Positions 54,989 through 63,848 of a stretch of DNA of 64,000 nucleotides are shown here, piece by piece (the first letter of the stretch is position 1; the number at the start of each line of letters is the position of its first letter). The notes beneath the pieces are model-generated. The model was not told the origin of the DNA. It did not search any database and was given only the letters and a program-made list of their open reading frames with translations. This stretch comes from Streptococcus suis (GTDB taxonomy: Bacteria > Bacillota > Bacilli > Lactobacillales > Streptococcaceae). The translations under genes and the position numbers were made by a program. The stretch spans positions 124,001 through 188,000 of the forward strand of contig NZ_JAGFUX010000002.1 in NCBI RefSeq assembly GCF_017601095.1. The letters run 5' to 3'.

Positions 54989-56335
54989 CTATACTCCATA
55001 CTGTCTTTTGAAAAAATCGCTGATGATGTCCGTATCCAGTCCCAAATCCTGCACAATTTCTGCCTTGTGGAAATCATCATAGTTGTCCTTACCACTCCAG
55101 ACAAAAGAATTGGTCACAATCTGATAGAGCCTATCTGGCTCGACAGCTCTGCCATTGACCAAAAGATCCTCACCGCTTTGGACAATGCCCCACATCTGAG
55201 GGTGGAGACCTGTCTTGAGGCTAGCCACCAAATCGCTGCCCCTGATAGTAACCAAGAGCACACGCTTAGAAAAGGGCAGGACCTTGACCAAGTCCGAATA
55301 GTAAATCGGACCCGCTGACAAGGAAGCCCGAATGCCGAAGCCGTTGATGACCGCTCCATCCGCCTGCAAGCCCAGCTGGCCAGCCCGCTCAAAGAGAGCC
55401 TGGCAAATGACAGGAGCTAGATTGGACACGCCCTGACGAATGCTATCCCGCTCCCCGTCTAGTGCCTGCGGCAGAACCGCTATCGGTTGGGAAAAAGCTG
55501 CGTCCCGTTCCGATTTCATCTGGTCGATAATGGCCTTGACCGCCCTGTCTTCCTCAGTCAGTTGCTCCACCTCAACCAAGTCATAGGTCAAGACCTCATG
55601 TCGCCCGTCTGCATAACACCGCAGGGACAAATGACCGACAAAGCGACCGTATTGACCAGCCTGGCAAATGCTGACGCTGCCCACCTGACTTGGTTCTCTC
55701 AAAATCGTGTGGGTGTGTCCGCCCAAGATGACATTGACCTCTGGAAATTCCTTGGCCAAGGCAAGATCTTCATCGTAGCCCATGTGACTGAGTAAAACCA
55801 GATGAGCCTGAGGATTGGCCTTCATAATCTGGTCCACCAATCGCCGCAATGCCTGTCGTGGATCTTCAAAAAGTACCTTGTCTGACGGCGAGGCAACCTC
55901 CTGGGTTTCTAAGGTGGTCAAACCCAAGACATACAAGGACTGCCCATTCATATCAAACTCGAGAACATCCTCCAGCGGCACCAATTCATCAGCCGCCTCC
56001 TCGTCACGGTAGCGGAGATTAGAGGATACGATCGGAAAGCCCGCAAAGTCATCCAAGCGACTGAGCAGTTCATCTCCGTGGTCAAATTCATGATTGCCCA
56101 AGGTCATGGCCTGGCAACCAATACGATTCATCAACTCGATTTCCTTGATTCCACGGTACATATTGAAAAAGATATTGCCCGAAAACAGATCCCCGCTGTC
56201 AAAGACAAAGGTCGGAACCCCCTCTTTTTCATTCCGAGCTCGAATATCCGCAATCAGCTGGGCTTTCTTTGGAAAATTCTCCATGTAGGAATGCATATCA
56301 TTGGTATGGAGAATGCTGATATCTGTAAAATTCAT
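54989..56335 (-). CDS. Cytoplasmic metallophosphatase / 5'-nucleotidase-like protein
   Basis: 448 residues; start at 56335 directly after the small upstream gene. Metallophosphatase domain with ILHTNDMHSY, FDSGDLFSGN, TLGNHEFDHGD and LGGHTHTIL (about 5-205) and a 5'-nucleotidase C-terminal domain (about 255-430). Same fold as the surface nucleotidase at 43 kb, but no signal peptide or anchor. Lying in the anaerobic reductase cluster, it may trim nucleotides or related phosphates inside the cell. Confidence 0.88.
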   Translation of the reverse strand: MNFTDISILHTNDMHSYMENFPKKAQLIADIRARNEKEGVPTFVFDSGDLFSGNIFFNMYRGIKEIELMNRIGCQAMTLGNHEFDHGDELLSRLDDFAGFPIVSSNLRYRDEEAADELVPLEDVLEFDMNGQSLYVLGLTTLETQEVASPSDKVLFEDPRQALRRLVDQIMKANPQAHLVLLSHMGYDEDLALAKEFPEVNVILGGHTHTILREPSQVGSVSICQAGQYGRFVGHLSLRCYADGRHEVLTYDLVEVEQLTEEDRAVKAIIDQMKSERDAAFSQPIAVLPQALDGERDSIRQGVSNLAPVICQALFERAGQLGLQADGAVINGFGIRASLSAGPIYYSDLVKVLPFSKRVLLVTIRGSDLVASLKTGLHPQMWGIVQSGEDLLVNGRAVEPDRLYQIVTNSFVWSGKDNYDDFHKAEIVQDLGLDTDIISDFFKRQYGV

Positions 56336-56336
56336 A

Positions 56337-56471
56337 CTATTTTTTCTTATTCTTGGCTTGCTTGAGCAATTCCTGCACACGCGCCTTCTTGTCCTGCTTC
56401 ACATTGGAATTCTTCTCGTGATAGCGTGCCACCAAGGCCTTGCCCTTATCGTCTAGTTGGTATTTTCCCAT
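56337..56471 (-). CDS. 44-residue basic protein of the nrdD cluster
   Basis: Begins MGKYQLDDKGKALVARYH and ends AKNKKK; about one third Lys/Arg, helical by pattern, no hydrophobic stretch. RBS GGAGAAAAC. Starts downstream of the nrdD terminator and an internal TATAAT (56520-56525) and ends 1 nt before the nucleotidase ATG, so it leads a second transcription unit. I recall similar tiny ORFs at the same place in other streptococci. Role unknown; nucleic-acid binding is conceivable from charge. Confidence 0.7.
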   Translation of the reverse strand: MGKYQLDDKGKALVARYHEKNSNVKQDKKARVQELLKQAKNKKK

Positions 56472-56530
56472 TGTTTTCTCCTTTTTTGAACATAGCAGAG
56501 CTATTACATTTTTCTCCCTATTATAACAAA

Positions 56531-56558
56531 CTTCCGTAGTTCCTCAAAACCACGGAAG
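56531..56558 (-). terminator. Terminator behind nrdD
   Basis: CTTCCGT/ACGGAAG stem followed by TTTGTTAT; probably partial, with an internal promoter right after it. Confidence 0.65.
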
Positions 56559-56569
56559 CCCTCATGTCC

Positions 56570-58741
56570 TTATAAACTAGACCCATTCATGTGTTTGACA
56601 CGGGAAATAATTTCCTTGTGGCGACCCTTGACCATGGGTCTGGCCTGCGGATTGCCTAGGTAACCACAGGTCCGCTTGACCACATCGACTGTTTTGGGAT
56701 CGCTATTGCTACAGTTTGGACACTTGAAACCACGCTCCGTCGGCTCGAAGTCCCCCTCAAAATCACAAGCATAGCAATGGTCAATCGGGGTATTGGTCCC
56801 CAGATAACCCACGCGGTCATAGGCATAGTCCCAAACAGCCTCCAAAGCCTTGGGATTTTGTTGTAGCACAGGGTATTCGCAGTAGTGGATAAAGCCACCG
56901 CTGGCACCCGCTTCCACATAGACCTTTTCAAAATCCAATTTTTCAAAGGGAGTCGGATTTTTCCGCACATCATAGTGGAAGGAGTTGGTGTAATACTGCT
57001 TGTCGGTGATATTTTCAACCAGACCAAACTTCTCTGTATCCATGCGGCAGAAGCGATCCGTCAGGCTTTCCGACGGGGTCGAATAAACAGAGAAATGATA
57101 ACCATATTGATCCGACCAAGCCTCTGTCAATTCCTTCATTCGTTTGATAATGGCAATCGTGAACTCCTTGGCTTCTGGATTGTCCTCCCAGTGACCACCG
57201 TAGAAAACTGCCGCCACTTCATAAAGTCCGATATAGCCCAACGAAATGGTCGCTCTGCGATTTTTAAAGACCTCATCCACCGCATCGGTCTTGGCCAGTC
57301 GCTTGCCAAAAGCCCCATACTGATACAAAATCGGTGCATTGGCAGGGGTCGCCTCCTTGACCCGCTCCACACGGTAAACTAAGGCATCCTTGACAATGGA
57401 CATCCGCTCTGCAAAGATTTCCCAAAATTTTTCCTGACTGCCGCCACTTTCAAGGGCAATCCGTGGCAGATTGACGGTCACAACACCCAAGTTCATCCGC
57501 CCAGATGTCACATCCTGACCGTGTTCATCCTGCCAACCTTGGAGGAAAGAACGGCAACCCATTGGCACCTTGAAGGAGCCTGTCAACTCAACAATCTTAT
57601 CATAAGACAGCATATCTGGGTACATCCGCTTGGTGGCACATTCCACCGCCAGCTGCTTGATGTCGTAGTTAGGGGAATTCGGCTCCAAATTCAAGCCTCG
57701 CTTAACTGTGAAAATCAGCTTGGGAAAAATCGCCGTCCGACCTTCGCGTCCCAGACCCTTGATACGAATGTTGAGAATAGCCTTTTGAATTTCCCGTTCA
57801 AACCAGGAAGTTCCCAGACCAAAACCTAGCGATGTAAATGGCGTTTGACCATTGGAAGTAAAGAGGGTGTTAATCTCATACTCCAAGGACTGCATAGCAT
57901 CGTAGATATCCTTTTGCGTCTTGGCACGGGCATAGTCTTCCTGCTTGTCTAGCAAGACCCAGTCTTTGGCTTCTTTCAAATGCTTCTGATAATTGAGTTC
58001 AGCATAAGGAGCTAGCACCTCATCAATACGGTCTGCCGAACAGCCCCCGTACTGGCTAGATGCCACATTGGCAATAATCTGCGAAATCTGTGCCGTAGCC
58101 GTCTGAATTGACTTTGGGCTTTCCACATCCGCATTCCCAATCTTGAAGCCCTGAGCCAACATGCCCTTGAAATCAATCAAACAACAGTTTGTCATAGGTG
58201 TATAAGGGCTGTAATCTAAGTCGTGGTAATGAATGTCACCTTTTTGGTGAGCATTGGCCACATGGGCAGGCAAGAGCTTGAGGCCGATAGACTTACCAAC
58301 GACACCTGCCGTCAAATCCCGCTGGGTATTGAAAACATCCGCATCCTTGTTGGCATTTTCATTGACCAAAGTCTGATCCTTGCTCAGCAACTTGTGGATT
58401 TCAAAGTTAATATCCGTCGCCTGATGACGACGAAAATCCCGCTGGGTCCGGTACTGGATATAGCGCTCTGCCAGCTCATACAAATGAGCCTTGAGCAACT
58501 CCTGCTCTACAATGGTCTGAATTTCATAAATCTGAATGTCATCTGTAAAACGACGATCAATCTCTTGCAAGCTTGCCTTCAAAACCAGCTGTAAACCTAC
58601 TTCTGACACAGGGTGTTCCAATTCCTGATTGGCCCGTGAAAGAGCAGAAAAAATCTTTTGCTCATCAAAGGACACCGTCCGACCATCTCGTTTCAAGACC
58701 AGCAAGTTGACGACTGGTAAGATTGTTTCTACACTTTTCAT
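56570..58741 (-). CDS. nrdD: Anaerobic ribonucleoside-triphosphate reductase
   Basis: 723 residues; start at 58741 (GGAGG upstream). N-terminal ATP cone (about 10-105), ten-stranded barrel, the C-terminal zinc site with CYAC and CPNC (about 657-681) and the glycyl-radical motif RTCGYLGNP (radical Gly near residue 697). Reduces NTPs to dNTPs without oxygen after activation by NrdG. Confidence 0.96.
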   Translation of the reverse strand: MKSVETILPVVNLLVLKRDGRTVSFDEQKIFSALSRANQELEHPVSEVGLQLVLKASLQEIDRRFTDDIQIYEIQTIVEQELLKAHLYELAERYIQYRTQRDFRRHQATDINFEIHKLLSKDQTLVNENANKDADVFNTQRDLTAGVVGKSIGLKLLPAHVANAHQKGDIHYHDLDYSPYTPMTNCCLIDFKGMLAQGFKIGNADVESPKSIQTATAQISQIIANVASSQYGGCSADRIDEVLAPYAELNYQKHLKEAKDWVLLDKQEDYARAKTQKDIYDAMQSLEYEINTLFTSNGQTPFTSLGFGLGTSWFEREIQKAILNIRIKGLGREGRTAIFPKLIFTVKRGLNLEPNSPNYDIKQLAVECATKRMYPDMLSYDKIVELTGSFKVPMGCRSFLQGWQDEHGQDVTSGRMNLGVVTVNLPRIALESGGSQEKFWEIFAERMSIVKDALVYRVERVKEATPANAPILYQYGAFGKRLAKTDAVDEVFKNRRATISLGYIGLYEVAAVFYGGHWEDNPEAKEFTIAIIKRMKELTEAWSDQYGYHFSVYSTPSESLTDRFCRMDTEKFGLVENITDKQYYTNSFHYDVRKNPTPFEKLDFEKVYVEAGASGGFIHYCEYPVLQQNPKALEAVWDYAYDRVGYLGTNTPIDHCYACDFEGDFEPTERGFKCPNCSNSDPKTVDVVKRTCGYLGNPQARPMVKGRHKEIISRVKHMNGSSL

Positions 58742-58764
58742 CTGACAAACCTCCAAACTACTCA

Positions 58765-58849
58765 CTGGTTATAGTGTAACATTTCACAAGTTCTTTATCA
58801 ATATGTTGTATGAATTTTTCAAAAAATAATCTATACATACCATATATAG
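58765..58849 (-). promoter_or_regulatory. nrdD promoter with two NrdR-like boxes
   Basis: TTGATA (58796-58801), 17-nt spacer, TACACT (58773-58778). ACACTATAACCAGT overlaps the -10 and CTATATATGG (58840-58849) lies about 75 bp upstream; both resemble the NrdR consensus ACACWATATATWGTGT in part. Spacing is wider than the usual pair, so this is tentative. Confidence 0.45.
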
Positions 58850-58888
58850 ACTTATCTTGCAAAAAAATGACTGCATTAGCAATCATTT

Positions 58889-60397
58889 TCAATTATTTTT
58901 TTCATATAAACGGAACTGCGTCAAATTCAAATCTAACTCCGAATAGGCTGAATCCAAGGTAGTTTGGACCTCCTCCAAAACCGGTATATCCTTGTTGACC
59001 AAGATATACTTAGCATTGGTCCGGTTCAAATCATAGACCAGAGTTGACTTGCTCAACTCCGTATCCAAGTATGGTTCGGCTGTGATAACTGTTGCCGATG
59101 AAAATCGCTGGGCGTCCAGATACAAAAGGGCGCTATCATCCCAAGCAAAGATAAGGTCGCTCTGGCTAGTATTTTCCTGAATATACTGCGCCACCTCTTG
59201 ACGCTCTTCTCGGACAAAGTCCTGGGTGATATACTGGTAAACCGGCTGCCCGATGAAAAATCCAACAACTAGAAGTGGCAGATAGAATGACCAACCGAGG
59301 TAAGAAAAGTCTTCTCTCTCCTCCTCTTCCTTGAGACTCATGGCAATTAAAATGAGACCATAGGGTACCAAAACCGTCGCCTGACTCCAATCCCCATTGG
59401 CATTGCAGACGATGAAAACAGTCTGCAAAAGCATGGTCAAGAGGACAAAAACACGAATAAAAGCATTTGACGCACGATTGGGGAGGAAAAGAGATTGGAA
59501 AATTCCTCTAAAAATCCCTGAAACCAGCAAAAAGATAGCCAGATAGAGCGATGACTGCAACTGGAAGCTAAAGTCAAAGTTAAATAGGAAGGTCTGTTGA
59601 ACGGCTAAACCTAAAATCTGTTCAATAAAGGTATAATAGCCGACAGAGTAGAGGACCAAAAGGAAGCCAAAAATAGAAGCTAAGGTTTGGTAAATCCCTC
59701 TTGCAAGCTGACGGTGGCGGATATTAAAGACCAAAATGACCAATTGAGACACCACCCAAAGGATAGCGGCCTTGGGATAAATCAAGAAAACAAAGGCTGC
59801 TTCAATTCCAAATATTATAAAACTCTCATCCTTTACAGCCCTTTCAAAATACCGCACTAAGAACCATACCGAGCTCAAGATGAAAGGTAGGGCATACAAA
59901 GGAGCTGTGATCCCCCCTATATTTAAGGTTCCAATCAACAGATAAAACCAGCTAAGTAACTGATTCGCAACCTCTCTTGAACACGCAAAATAGGCTAAAA
60001 TCTTATGCAGAAAAATCCCCGCAATGATTAGACAGACAAATTGGAGAAGAGCCAAACCGATGCTGGTTTGAAAAAAGCTCCCCAAGTAGGTCAATAGAAA
60101 AAACAGAATCCCACTAGTTCCAAAGAAATCACTGTAAGGTACTTGACCTGCTTGCATGGCTACACCGGCATAGAGGTTCTGACTTTGAAGATTAGATGCC
60201 AAAAAAGTCAAAAAGGGATTGGCAACACTCAAAAGGCTCAACAACAAGCTCAAAAAAAGCGGTAGCCAAAGATTAGTTTTGTAGTCATTTGGATCGAAGT
60301 TCGTTGGTTCTGCAAAAGCACGTTTTGCGGCCAACTCTCTGCGTTCCTTACGTGACAAATGACTGTCTTCTTGATGAGAAGCAACGAATTCCGTCAT
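58889..60397 (-). CDS. Multi-spanning membrane protein, GT-C glycosyltransferase-like
   Basis: 502 residues: basic cytoplasmic N-terminus (about 1-44), then about eleven membrane helices (about 45-390), then a soluble C-terminal domain of about 110 residues. The first extracytoplasmic loop has VPYSDFFGTSGILFF, the place where GT-C enzymes of the PMT/ArnT kind keep an acidic catalytic residue. The glycosyl donor and acceptor are unknown. Single gene with its own promoter (-35 GTGACA 60448-60453, 17 nt, -10 TATAAT 60425-60430). Confidence 0.6.
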   Translation of the reverse strand: MTEFVASHQEDSHLSRKERRELAAKRAFAEPTNFDPNDYKTNLWLPLFLSLLLSLLSVANPFLTFLASNLQSQNLYAGVAMQAGQVPYSDFFGTSGILFFLLTYLGSFFQTSIGLALLQFVCLIIAGIFLHKILAYFACSREVANQLLSWFYLLIGTLNIGGITAPLYALPFILSSVWFLVRYFERAVKDESFIIFGIEAAFVFLIYPKAAILWVVSQLVILVFNIRHRQLARGIYQTLASIFGFLLVLYSVGYYTFIEQILGLAVQQTFLFNFDFSFQLQSSLYLAIFLLVSGIFRGIFQSLFLPNRASNAFIRVFVLLTMLLQTVFIVCNANGDWSQATVLVPYGLILIAMSLKEEEEREDFSYLGWSFYLPLLVVGFFIGQPVYQYITQDFVREERQEVAQYIQENTSQSDLIFAWDDSALLYLDAQRFSSATVITAEPYLDTELSKSTLVYDLNRTNAKYILVNKDIPVLEEVQTTLDSAYSELDLNLTQFRLYEKNN

Positions 60398-60418
60398 AGT
60401 TTTCTCCTTGCTATAATC

Positions 60419-60562
60419 TCAATCATTATAACAAAAAGACTGCTCCTTGTCACTCTTCTCCCCAATTTCCTTTAATAGGGCCAATTTCTCCAACTGTCGA
60501 AAGTTATACCATCCCGTTACCTTTGGCTGGGGATCAATTTGATAGTTTTTTCTCATTTCCAT
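60419..60562 (-). CDS. Possible 47-residue protein between folC and the membrane protein
   Basis: An open frame beginning MEMRKNYQIDPQPKV with reasonable codon use but no clear ribosome site. Its 3' part overlaps the promoter of the next gene. Either a weakly expressed small protein or chance. Confidence 0.3.
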   Translation of the reverse strand: MEMRKNYQIDPQPKVTGWYNFRQLEKLALLKEIGEKSDKEQSFCYND

Positions 60563-60581
60563 ACTTATCTATTCGAAAAAA

Positions 60582-60599
60582 GGATGGCATCAGCCATCC
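60582..60599 (-). terminator. Terminator of folC
   Basis: GGATGGC/GCCATCC stem, 4-nt loop, TTTTTT on the minus strand; overlaps the folC stop. Confidence 0.85.
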
Positions 60600-61834
60600 A
60601 ACTTCTTATTTTTTTGATCCAAAAGCCATTTTCGAACTTCTGAAATAAAGTAGAGAGAACCCGTCACAAACAGTCTGCCTTGCCCCTCTTTGAGCCAGGT
60701 TGATAACCAGCCTTGGTAGTCCTCAGCCCAGGCCCCCTGCCACTGCAGATCCTCTTTTTTTACAGCCCCATCATATGAAAAACTTGTTAGAACAAGCGTC
60801 GCCACCAGCAATTCTCTCTCTAAACAAGCCAACATCTCTTGAAAATCCTTGCGTTTCAAAGCCGAAAAAAGAATCGTCTGAGGCCCATCCTCCTCTTTGA
60901 TAAAAGCCACTAAACTCTCAATAGCCGGCAGATTATGGGCACCATCTAGATAAATTGCGGGTTCTGACATTACCAATTCCAAACGCCCCATCCAGCTTGT
61001 CTCTGCCAAAGCTGACGAAAGATATTCTCTCTTCCATTCATTCCCCAACAAGGGCAAGAGCAAACGACTGGCCTCTACAGCAAGTGCTGCGTTCTTGCGT
61101 TGATGATCTCCCTGCAAACCAAGTTGAGCCAAATGGATTTCTACACCTTCTGACCAGAATAGGTTTTCCTTCCAGCCAAAATCACGACCAAATTGATAGA
61201 CTTCCGCTTCCTTATCGCTAGCAACTTGCAGACATACCTGCTGGGCTTCTAGCGGCAAATCACCCAAGAGAACTAGACGATGCGGTTTGATAATCCCTGC
61301 TTTTTGATAAGCAATATCTCCTATCGTCTCTCCCAATAAGTCCTGATGGTCCAAACCGATCGAAGTAATCAAGCACATTAGTGGATCAATGACGTTGGTC
61401 GAATCATGCAGACCACCAATTCCCACCTCAATCAGCGCTAGGTCCAAATCCTGATTTTGAAAATAGAGAAACATGACCAGAACCATTACTTCAAAATATC
61501 GAAAGCCCTCATAGACCTGCGCGACTGCTACCTCTAAATCATGTACTTGCCTAACCAATTCCCAAAATCGAGAAGTAGGAATCGGCTCTGATTGTATCAG
61601 GATACGGTCCTCGATGGTCTCCATATGGGGGGAGACAAACCGCCCCACACGGAGTCCATGACTTTCTAGGATTTTTTGCAAGAAAGCAAGGGTCGACCCT
61701 TTTCCGTTGGTCCCGGCCACATGGACAAGTGGCACCTTCTCCTGCGGATTGCCTAAGAGTTCCAAGGCATAGCGCATCTTTTCTTCTTTAAAGCGGAAAA
61801 CTTGCCCCTGTTTTCCATTTAACCATTTTTTCAC
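60590..61834 (-). CDS. folC: Folylpolyglutamate synthase / dihydrofolate synthase
   Basis: 414 residues, Mur-ligase fold. P-loop VAGTNGKGSTLAFL (about 40-53), the LIEVGIGGLHDSTN segment (about 134-147) and DGAHN (about 294-298). Adds glutamates to folates. GTG start at 61834 with ATGGAGG upstream. Located just downstream of the comRS-like cassette. Confidence 0.94.
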   Translation of the reverse strand: MKKWLNGKQGQVFRFKEEKMRYALELLGNPQEKVPLVHVAGTNGKGSTLAFLQKILESHGLRVGRFVSPHMETIEDRILIQSEPIPTSRFWELVRQVHDLEVAVAQVYEGFRYFEVMVLVMFLYFQNQDLDLALIEVGIGGLHDSTNVIDPLMCLITSIGLDHQDLLGETIGDIAYQKAGIIKPHRLVLLGDLPLEAQQVCLQVASDKEAEVYQFGRDFGWKENLFWSEGVEIHLAQLGLQGDHQRKNAALAVEASRLLLPLLGNEWKREYLSSALAETSWMGRLELVMSEPAIYLDGAHNLPAIESLVAFIKEEDGPQTILFSALKRKDFQEMLACLERELLVATLVLTSFSYDGAVKKEDLQWQGAWAEDYQGWLSTWLKEGQGRLFVTGSLYFISEVRKWLLDQKNKKLDG

Positions 61835-61888
61835 CTGCTACCTCCATCCTACTATACTAGCAAGTTGCGGGGATTTTTGCAAAAGAAA

Positions 61889-61908
61889 GGTGGATTAAGA
61901 AATCCACC
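61889..61908 (-). terminator. Terminator of the pheromone-like gene
   Basis: 8-bp stem GGTGGATT/AATCCACC with a 4-nt loop followed by TTTCTTTT on the minus strand; overlaps the stop codon of the 21-codon gene. Confidence 0.8.
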
Positions 61909-61960
61909 AATCCTTCCAGTTGTTAAATATAGATGTCAAACCAGATAAAAATAGAAACAT
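61895..61960 (-). CDS. comS: ComS/XIP-type pheromone precursor
   Basis: 21 residues: hydrophobic start MFLFLSGLTSIF and C-terminal NWKDWWIS. RBS AAGGAG 7 nt before the ATG. The double tryptophan after an acidic residue is the hallmark of WW-type XIP peptides (for example GLDWWSL of S. mutans). By analogy the last 7-9 residues would be the exported and re-imported (Ami/Opp) signal. Its promoter has a perfect ComR box and a T-tract. The neighbouring ComR-like protein is the expected receptor. Processing and activity are inferred. Confidence 0.82.
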   Translation of the reverse strand: MFLFLSGLTSIFNNWKDWWIS

Positions 61961-61989
61961 ATGTACACTCCTTTTTTTCTTTTGAAAAT

Positions 61990-62036
61990 AGTCTACTATT
62001 TCGACCAAAAAAAGAACAGGACAAAAATGTCCTGTT
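61990..62036 (-). promoter_or_regulatory. ComR box and promoter of the pheromone-like gene
   Basis: AACA-G-GACA-AAAA-TGTC-C-TGTT (62015-62036, plus strand) is a full match to AACAnGACA-N4-TGTCnTGTT, the ComR binding site. On the minus strand it is followed by CTTTTTTT (62007-62014) and, 19 nt past the box, a TAGACT -10 (61990-61995). The box overlaps the comR stop codon and could also act as a terminator for comR. Confidence 0.85.
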
Positions 62037-62934
62037 AGCGACTTTCTTCATTCCAATCTTCTTCCAATTGCTCTACCAGGTGCGAATTCCCAATCAATCG
62101 AGCAAAAGCAACAGCTTCTTGATAATAATGATAAGCTTGCTCTTCCGATTTTTCCACATGGCGGGCATATTTCCAGCGCAACATGGATAAGATGGCTTTT
62201 TCCTGAAAATCCTGTGTCACTTGCATGATGCGGTCAATCGCCTCAAACAGATCTGGCATCGGATGATGGACACGCCAATTTCCCAAAAGACCAACAATGG
62301 CAAATAAGAGGTCTCGCAAAACAAACAAATCGGCCTTGGCCAAATGGTTTTGCTGCATCAGCAGGGTCTCAATTAGCGCCAAGAGTTGTTCTTCAGCATC
62401 TTTATAATCTGGATGGTAGCGGACATGTTCCACAAACAGTCGGATAATCAACAAGTCGTTGAGGCTAAACCGATCCTTTATCTGGATTTGATGAAAATAT
62501 TCAGCAATGATGCCATGCCCAAAATCGCTGGTCTTGGTCTCGATCACATCATAGGTGGATTGGAGGGCATCCAAGGCGACCTGTTCATCCTCAGGCAAAT
62601 CATCATAGTAGTCCTCATACACCGCCTGAAGCAAGTCCGCCCGCTGTCGCAGCAAGTCTGGATGACCATAAGTCGGTGTCCGCAGCAAGTCATATTTGAT
62701 TTGGAGATAGGCGGCAGGCAAGGGTTTATAGTCAGGCATCAACTGGTAGAGACTGACCCCCAAGCGCTTGGCAATACTATTCATCTTTGAAAGGGTAGGC
62801 TTGGATTTTCCAGCCTCAATCCTGCCCAATTGACGAACCGAAATTTCTTTTTCATCCTCGCAAAGCTGTTCCATGGTTAAACCCTTTTCACGCCGCAATT
62901 GCCGCAAGCGTCTTCCGAATTCCTTGTCGTCCAT
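62035..62934 (-). CDS. comR: ComR-type (Rgg/RRNPP) quorum-sensing regulator
   Basis: 299 residues: N-terminal XRE HTH (about 5-65, with VRQLGRIEAGKSKPTLSKM and IAKRLGVSLYQLM), then an all-helical TPR peptide-binding domain (about 75-299, with YHYYQEAVAFARLIGNSHLVE). Layout and motifs follow ComR of S. thermophilus and S. mutans. With imported XIP it should activate its own comS and the competence sigma gene comX. RBS GGAG. The gene lies between DUF1292 and folC, the place where, to my knowledge, S. suis keeps its competence regulator. Confidence 0.88.
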   Translation of the reverse strand: MDDKEFGRRLRQLRREKGLTMEQLCEDEKEISVRQLGRIEAGKSKPTLSKMNSIAKRLGVSLYQLMPDYKPLPAAYLQIKYDLLRTPTYGHPDLLRQRADLLQAVYEDYYDDLPEDEQVALDALQSTYDVIETKTSDFGHGIIAEYFHQIQIKDRFSLNDLLIIRLFVEHVRYHPDYKDAEEQLLALIETLLMQQNHLAKADLFVLRDLLFAIVGLLGNWRVHHPMPDLFEAIDRIMQVTQDFQEKAILSMLRWKYARHVEKSEEQAYHYYQEAVAFARLIGNSHLVEQLEEDWNEESR

Positions 62935-62966
62935 AGCACTACTCCAAAACCATTTTTCTCTTTAAT

Positions 62967-62995
62967 ATTATACTAAAGTAGCTCGGTAAAATCAA
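62967..62995 (-). promoter_or_regulatory. comR promoter
   Basis: TTGATT (62990-62995), 17-nt spacer, TATAAT (62967-62972). Confidence 0.75.
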
Positions 62996-63064
62996 ATCTA
63001 TCTGTCAATATTTTCAAAAAATATTTATCTAAATCAGAGCACAGGAATCCCCATCCATTAAAAA

Positions 63065-63086
63065 AACGATTGCTTTCGCAACCGTT
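63065..63086 (-). terminator. Terminator behind DUF1292
   Basis: AACGGTTGC/GCAATCGTT stem (one G-U), 4-nt loop, T-run on the minus strand. It separates the ireB-ruvX-DUF1292 unit from comR. Confidence 0.8.
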
Positions 63087-63091
63087 CCTGT

Positions 63092-63418
63092 TTAGGCTTC
63101 TTCTTCGATGAAACTATTGAAAACTTCTTCAATCATATCCCACTCTGCAGTTGCATCTTCTGGAATTGGTTGAAGATCGCCTTCCGTACCATTTTCATTT
63201 TCAATGAATGAATAGGCTTGAATTTCAATTTCACCGTTCTCATCTTCGTCTGCTCCTGCAGGAACAAGCAAGACATAGTTTTTACCAAATTCTTCTTGGC
63301 CATCGATAGTCAAAAGAATCTCGAACAAGGTTTCATTTCCTTGGTCGTCAACGAGGGTAATCATTTCGCGCTCGTCGTGGTTGTGATCGTGATCGTGGTC
63401 ATGGTGATGATGTGACAT
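63092..63418 (-). CDS. DUF1292 / UPF0473 family protein
   Basis: 108 residues, acidic. The start is a natural His/Asp cluster ([14 protein letters not shown]), likely able to bind metals, followed by the conserved [20 protein letters not shown] core. No known function; third gene of the conserved ireB-ruvX-UPF0473 set. Confidence 0.92.
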   Translation of the reverse strand: MSHHHHDHDHDHNHDEREMITLVDDQGNETLFEILLTIDGQEEFGKNYVLLVPAGADEDENGEIEIQAYSFIENENGTEGDLQPIPEDATAEWDMIEEVFNSFIEEEA

Positions 63419-63428
63419 GGTATTCTCC

Positions 63429-63848
63429 TTAAAATGTTCTATCTAAATAATTTTGTAAAATCAGCTGGGCAGCCAACTTATCAATAACTTTTTTGCGCTT
63501 ATTGCGGCTGACATCTGCCTGTTCAATCAGCATACGCTCGGCAGCCACTGTGGTCAAACGTTCATCCTGGTAATCAACTGGGAGTTGAAACTCCTTTTCA
63601 ACCAAGGAACCGTAGGCTTGACTGGCCTCCACTCGGGGACCACTTGTATTGTTCATGTTCTTGGGCAAGCCAATAACAAATTTTTCTACCTTGTATTGTT
63701 CAACCAACTCGCGCAATCTGTCCAATCCAAAGACACCCTTTTCTTCATCGATTGCGATGATTTCCAGACCTTGGGCGGTAAATCCAAGTGGGTCTGAAAT
63801 GGCAACGCCAACTGTCTTTGAACCGACATCTAGTCCCATAATTCTCAT
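63429..63848 (-). CDS. ruvX: Putative pre-16S rRNA nuclease / Holliday junction resolvase-like protein
   Basis: 139 residues of the YqgF family (RNase H fold): [16 protein letters not shown] near the N-terminus, FVIGLPKNM in the middle and DERLTT (about 95-100) with the catalytic acid. Overlaps ireB by 1 nt (TAATG). Confidence 0.95.
   Translation of the reverse strand: MRIMGLDVGSKTVGVAISDPLGFTAQGLEIIAIDEEKGVFGLDRLRELVEQYKVEKFVIGLPKNMNNTSGPRVEASQAYGSLVEKEFQLPVDYQDERLTTVAAERMLIEQADVSRNKRKKVIDKLAAQLILQNYLDRTF

Noticed and set aside
62015..62036. Reading the hairpin after comR simply as a terminator
   Set aside because: It matches the ComR box at all fixed positions and is followed by T-tract, -10, RBS and a pheromone-like gene; termination may be a second role only.
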